Positions 6,467 through 8,580 of a stretch of DNA of 8,580 nucleotides are shown here, in pieces. Source of the DNA: an uncultured Porphyromonas sp. (lineage in GTDB: Bacteria > Bacteroidota > Bacteroidia > Bacteroidales > Porphyromonadaceae); contig UQBE01000059.1 in the NCBI GenBank assembly GCA_900539155.1, forward strand, positions 1-8,580, in the 5' to 3' direction. The notes under the pieces are model-generated. The model was not told the DNA's origin. It did no database searches and saw only the letters and a list, made by a program, of their open reading frames with translations. Position numbers and translations under genes: made by a program. Position 1 is the stretch's first letter. Every line of letters starts with the position of its first letter.

Positions 6467-8410
6467 CTATACCTCTAGGCTCTCCACCTCTTGGAGCCAC
6501 ATACTACTCACCGCATCGCTCGGCATACGCCACTCCCCGCGAGAGGAGAGCGAGACACTCAGCACCTTCGGTCCGTCGGGCATCGCATTGCGCTTGAACT
6601 GCTGCGAGAAGAATCGCTTGAAGAAGACGCCCATCCAGTGCTTAATCTCCTGGGGCGTGTAAGCTCCCTCGAAAGCGACCTTAGCTAGATAGAAAATCTT
6701 CCTAGGCTCGAAGCCATCGAGTAGGAAGTGATATATGAAGAAATCGTGTAGCTCGTACGGCCCTACGAGGCTCTGTGTCTGCTGCTCGCTACCCGCTTTC
6801 GTGTCCTTGATTGGGAGTAGCTCTGGGCTAATGGGTGTAGCGACGATGTCTTGTAGCGTCGTGGCTAGTGGTGTGTCGCCAGCTTTGTGCGTAGCATACC
6901 ACCCGACGATGAGCTGTACGCTCGTCTTCGTGATACCACTATTGACCGCATACATAGACATATGGTCTCCGTTGAAGGTGCACCACCCCAAGGCAATCTC
7001 AGACAGGTCTCCCGTCCCGATGACAGGTGCGTGGTACATATTGGCTATATCCATCAATATCTGCGTCCGCTCACGTGCCTGCGCATTCTCAAAGGTCGCA
7101 TCCTCTCGGTTGCCCTTATAGTCGATGGCTGAGAGATGCTGCTCGGTCGCCTCCTTGATGTCTATCTCACGGATGGTCACGCCCAGCTCGCGCATCATCG
7201 CATAGCCGTTGCGATAGGTGCGGTCTGAAGTGCCGAAGCCGGGCATCGTCACCGCAATAATCTGCTTGCGATCCAAGCCTAGGAGGTCAAAAGCCTCTGC
7301 CGTCACCAGGAGAGCTAGTGCCGAGTCTAGTCCGCCCGAGATACCGATTACCGCATGTTCCGTACGCATATGCTTGAGGCGCTGTATCAGCCCGCATACT
7401 TGTATCTGAAACATCTCGTGACAACGCTCCTCGGGGTTTGACCCCTCGGGCATAAATGGGTTGCGCTCGATAACCCTATCCATAGGCTGCGACTCCTCCT
7501 CGGAGCGTAGTGTAAAGGGGATGCTCACCAGTTCCTCCTCGTCGGTAAAGTGGTTCACCGCACTCTTGAAACTGCTATTGATTAGTCGCTCACCGTGAAC
7601 TCGAGACACGTCGATGTCGCTCACGATCATCCGCTCTTTGTATTCGAAGCGGCGCATCTCCTTGACAATCTTGCCGACCTCGGCGATAAAGGCTTTGCCC
7701 GTATAGACTAGGTCTGTCGAGCTCTCGCCATAGCCACTGGAGGCATAGACGTATCCACAGATAGACTGCGAGGTAGCACCACTAATCAGCGAGCGGAGGT
7801 AGTCATGCTTGCCCGCATTCTCATTGCTCGCAGAGAGGTTGAAGATGATGTGTGCTCCGTAGAGACTAAGCCGGGTACCAGGAGTGAAAGGCGTCCACAT
7901 ATCCTCGCAAATCTCGATGCCGATGCCCACCTGTCCACATTTGAAGATGATATTTCGTCCGATAGGTACCGTGTGAGGACCCATCTGTACGGTCTTATAT
8001 TGTAGCGAATCACTAGGGGAGAACCAGCGCTTCTCCTGAAACTCTCGGTAGTTTGGCAGATAAGTCTTAGGGATTGCTCCTAGGATTTTACCGTGTTGGA
8101 AGGCGACCGCTCCGTTGAAGAGCTTCTCCTCCACCTTGACCGGCATACCGACGATGACCATCACGTCAGTCTCGGCCGTCTCCTCGACCAACTGGCAGAG
8201 CGCCTTCTGCGCTTGGTCCAAAAGAAAAGACTGGTGAAAGAGGTCGCCACACGTGTACCCCGTGATGGACAGTTCGGGAGTCGTGAGTATTTCTACCCCT
8301 TGCTCCTCCGCTTGGAAGACCATCTCTCTGATGCGGCTCGTATTGTAGTAGCAGTCAGCTACTCTGACGTAAGGCACTGCGGCCGCTACTTTGACATATC
8401 CGTAGTTCAT
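6467..8410 (-). CDS. nadE: Glutamine-dependent NAD+ synthetase (two-domain NadE)
   Basis: A 647-residue enzyme that amidates deamido-NAD+ to NAD+ with ATP, using glutamine as ammonia source. The N-terminal nitrilase-type glutaminase domain (about 1-300) has the full catalytic triad: Glu46 (TTPELSITGY), Lys115 (PKTYLPNYREF) and the nucleophile Cys168 (GIEICEDMW). The C-terminal synthetase domain has the pyrophosphate-binding loop SGGLDS at 358-363, the FENAQARERTQILMDIAN helix at 440-457, and GTGDLSEIALGW at 465-476 followed by FNGDHMSMYAVN, which contact ATP and deamido-NAD. Length fits the large glutamine-dependent class. The reading frame extends to an ATG at 8449, but the MNYGYVKVAAAVPYVRVADC start at 8410 matches where the nitrilase domain normally begins, and the upstream ATG lies inside the promoter box. 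It is the first gene of the operon; the polyprenyl synthase starts 14 bases after its stop. Confidence 0.96.
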   Translation of the reverse strand: MNYGYVKVAAAVPYVRVADCYYNTSRIREMVFQAEEQGVEILTTPELSITGYTCGDLFHQSFLLDQAQKALCQLVEETAETDVMVIVGMPVKVEEKLFNGAVAFQHGKILGAIPKTYLPNYREFQEKRWFSPSDSLQYKTVQMGPHTVPIGRNIIFKCGQVGIGIEICEDMWTPFTPGTRLSLYGAHIIFNLSASNENAGKHDYLRSLISGATSQSICGYVYASSGYGESSTDLVYTGKAFIAEVGKIVKEMRRFEYKERMIVSDIDVSRVHGERLINSSFKSAVNHFTDEEELVSIPFTLRSEEESQPMDRVIERNPFMPEGSNPEERCHEMFQIQVCGLIQRLKHMRTEHAVIGISGGLDSALALLVTAEAFDLLGLDRKQIIAVTMPGFGTSDRTYRNGYAMMRELGVTIREIDIKEATEQHLSAIDYKGNREDATFENAQARERTQILMDIANMYHAPVIGTGDLSEIALGWCTFNGDHMSMYAVNSGITKTSVQLIVGWYATHKAGDTPLATTLQDIVATPISPELLPIKDTKAGSEQQTQSLVGPYELHDFFIYHFLLDGFEPRKIFYLAKVAFEGAYTPQEIKHWMGVFFKRFFSQQFKRNAMPDGPKVLSVSLSSRGEWRMPSDAVSSMWLQEVESLEV

Positions 8411-8416
8411 AGCTTC

Positions 8417-8426
8417 GACTATAGTC
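8417..8426. repeat. 10-bp perfect palindrome in the nadE leader
   Basis: GACTATAGTC is a perfect 10-bp palindrome ending 6 bases before the nadE start codon at 8410 and downstream of the promoter box. It lies in the inferred 5' untranslated leader, where it could weakly affect ribosome access or bind a dimeric regulator. A palindrome of this size may arise by chance. Confidence 0.3.
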
Positions 8427-8446
8427 TCTGATAAAGCATTACGCCA

Positions 8447-8454
8447 CAAAGATA
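8447..8454 (-). promoter_or_regulatory. Bacteroidetes-type -7 promoter box for nadE and the operon
   Basis: On the minus strand TATCTTTG matches the Bacteroidetes sigma-factor -7 consensus TAnnTTTG at every fixed base. Transcription would start a few bases downstream, near 8440, leaving a leader of about 30 bases before the nadE ATG at 8410. A TTTG-like -33 box should lie about 20 bases further upstream, near 8475-8480, but the sequence there (GGTGT) is a poor match. This is the only such box I found in an intergenic region oriented into the gene cluster. Confidence 0.65.
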
Positions 8455-8471
8455 CAAAATCATTACGTCTA

Positions 8472-8486
8472 CTGACACCTCGTCAG
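8472..8486. repeat. Small inverted repeat over the expected -33 region
   Basis: CTGAC (8472-8476) and GTCAG (8482-8486) form a 5-bp inverted repeat with a 5-base spacer. It overlaps where the -33 element of the nadE promoter should be, so a repressor or activator site is conceivable. A further CTGACG occurs at 8501-8506. No regulator family can be assigned, and half-sites this short occur often by chance. Confidence 0.25.
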
Positions 8487-8516
8487 ACTTCATCACAGGG
8501 CTGACGCATTATATAT

Positions 8517-8536
8517 AGACTATTGCAACAGTCTCA
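8517..8536. repeat. Palindromic intergenic repeat, right copy
   Basis: AGACTATTGCAACAGTCT (8517-8534) is an 18-base near-perfect palindrome with one mismatched pair (8522/8529). Its minus-strand form TGAGACTGTTGCAA (8536-8523) matches the copy in the left flank (146-133) at 13 of 14 bases and in the same orientation; the left copy has extra bases in its centre. It lies upstream of the nadE promoter and could be the end-of-transcript hairpin of the preceding gene or a dispersed repeat. No T-run follows it on either strand, which argues against a classical terminator. Confidence 0.55.
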
Positions 8537-8549
8537 CAATAATTTAGAC

Positions 8550-8580
8550 CCGACTACATATCGATACGGTGCTATGTCGG
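8550..8580. repeat. Imperfect inverted repeat at the right window edge
   Basis: CCGAC (8550-8554) and GTCGG (8576-8580) are complementary, with CATA (8557-8560) and TATG (8573-8576) as an alternative inner pairing and an 8-bp TATCGATA palindrome (8559-8566) between them. The structure reaches the last base, so it may continue outside the window. Its function is unknown. Confidence 0.3.

Noticed and set aside
6453..6500. Longer N-terminus for the polyprenyl synthase from an ATG at 6500
   Set aside because: It would overlap the end of nadE by 34 bases and add an Arg/Gly-rich leader not typical of the family. The ATGATG at 6452-6447 sits at a normal distance after the nadE stop.
1..8580. CRISPR array, insertion sequence, prophage or defence genes
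   Set aside because: No regularly spaced direct repeats, transposase or integrase motifs, or defence-related domains are present. The whole coding content is explained by seven housekeeping-type genes.

Overview
The window looks like chromosomal DNA from a Bacteroidota (Bacteroidetes) bacterium, most likely a Porphyromonas close to P. asaccharolytica or P. uenonis. This rests on the gene families, the fairly balanced to slightly GC-rich base composition, and a Bacteroidetes-type -7 promoter box (TATCTTTG, fitting TAnnTTTG) in front of the first gene. The genus call is from recognition, not from a search.

All seven genes lie on the minus strand. In transcription order they are: glutamine-dependent NAD+ synthetase (nadE, 8410-6467), a long-chain polyprenyl diphosphate synthase (6452-5466), a CvpA-family membrane protein (5453-4875), the Fe-S cluster scaffold genes sufB (4882-3374), sufC (3329-2553) and sufD (2556-1168), and a ten-TM EamA/DMT-type transporter (1148-237). 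Gaps run from an 8-bp overlap (cvpA/sufB) to 44 bp (sufB/sufC). A promoter box sits just upstream of nadE, and a strong intrinsic terminator on the same strand follows the transporter at 148-191. The window therefore appears to hold one complete transcription unit of about 8.3 kb.

The genes share a cofactor and redox theme. NadE makes NAD+. The prenyl synthase probably makes the side chain of menaquinone. SufBCD assembles the Fe-S clusters used by NAD- and quinone-linked enzymes. CvpA and the EamA protein are membrane proteins whose substrates or roles cannot be read from the sequence. No cysteine desulfurase (sufS) or sulfur-transfer gene (sufE/sufU) is present, so sulfur delivery must be encoded elsewhere.

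The flanks (1-236 and 8411-8580) are noncoding and rich in inverted repeats. They hold two mutually exclusive hairpins at the left edge, a palindromic element present in both flanks with 13 of 14 bases shared, and several smaller palindromes around the nadE promoter. I found no tRNA, rRNA, CRISPR array, transposase or phage gene. The genes are well-known housekeeping families, and I see no convincing undescribed multi-gene system. The most interesting material is the intergenic repeat and hairpin architecture and the unusual grouping of genes in one operon.
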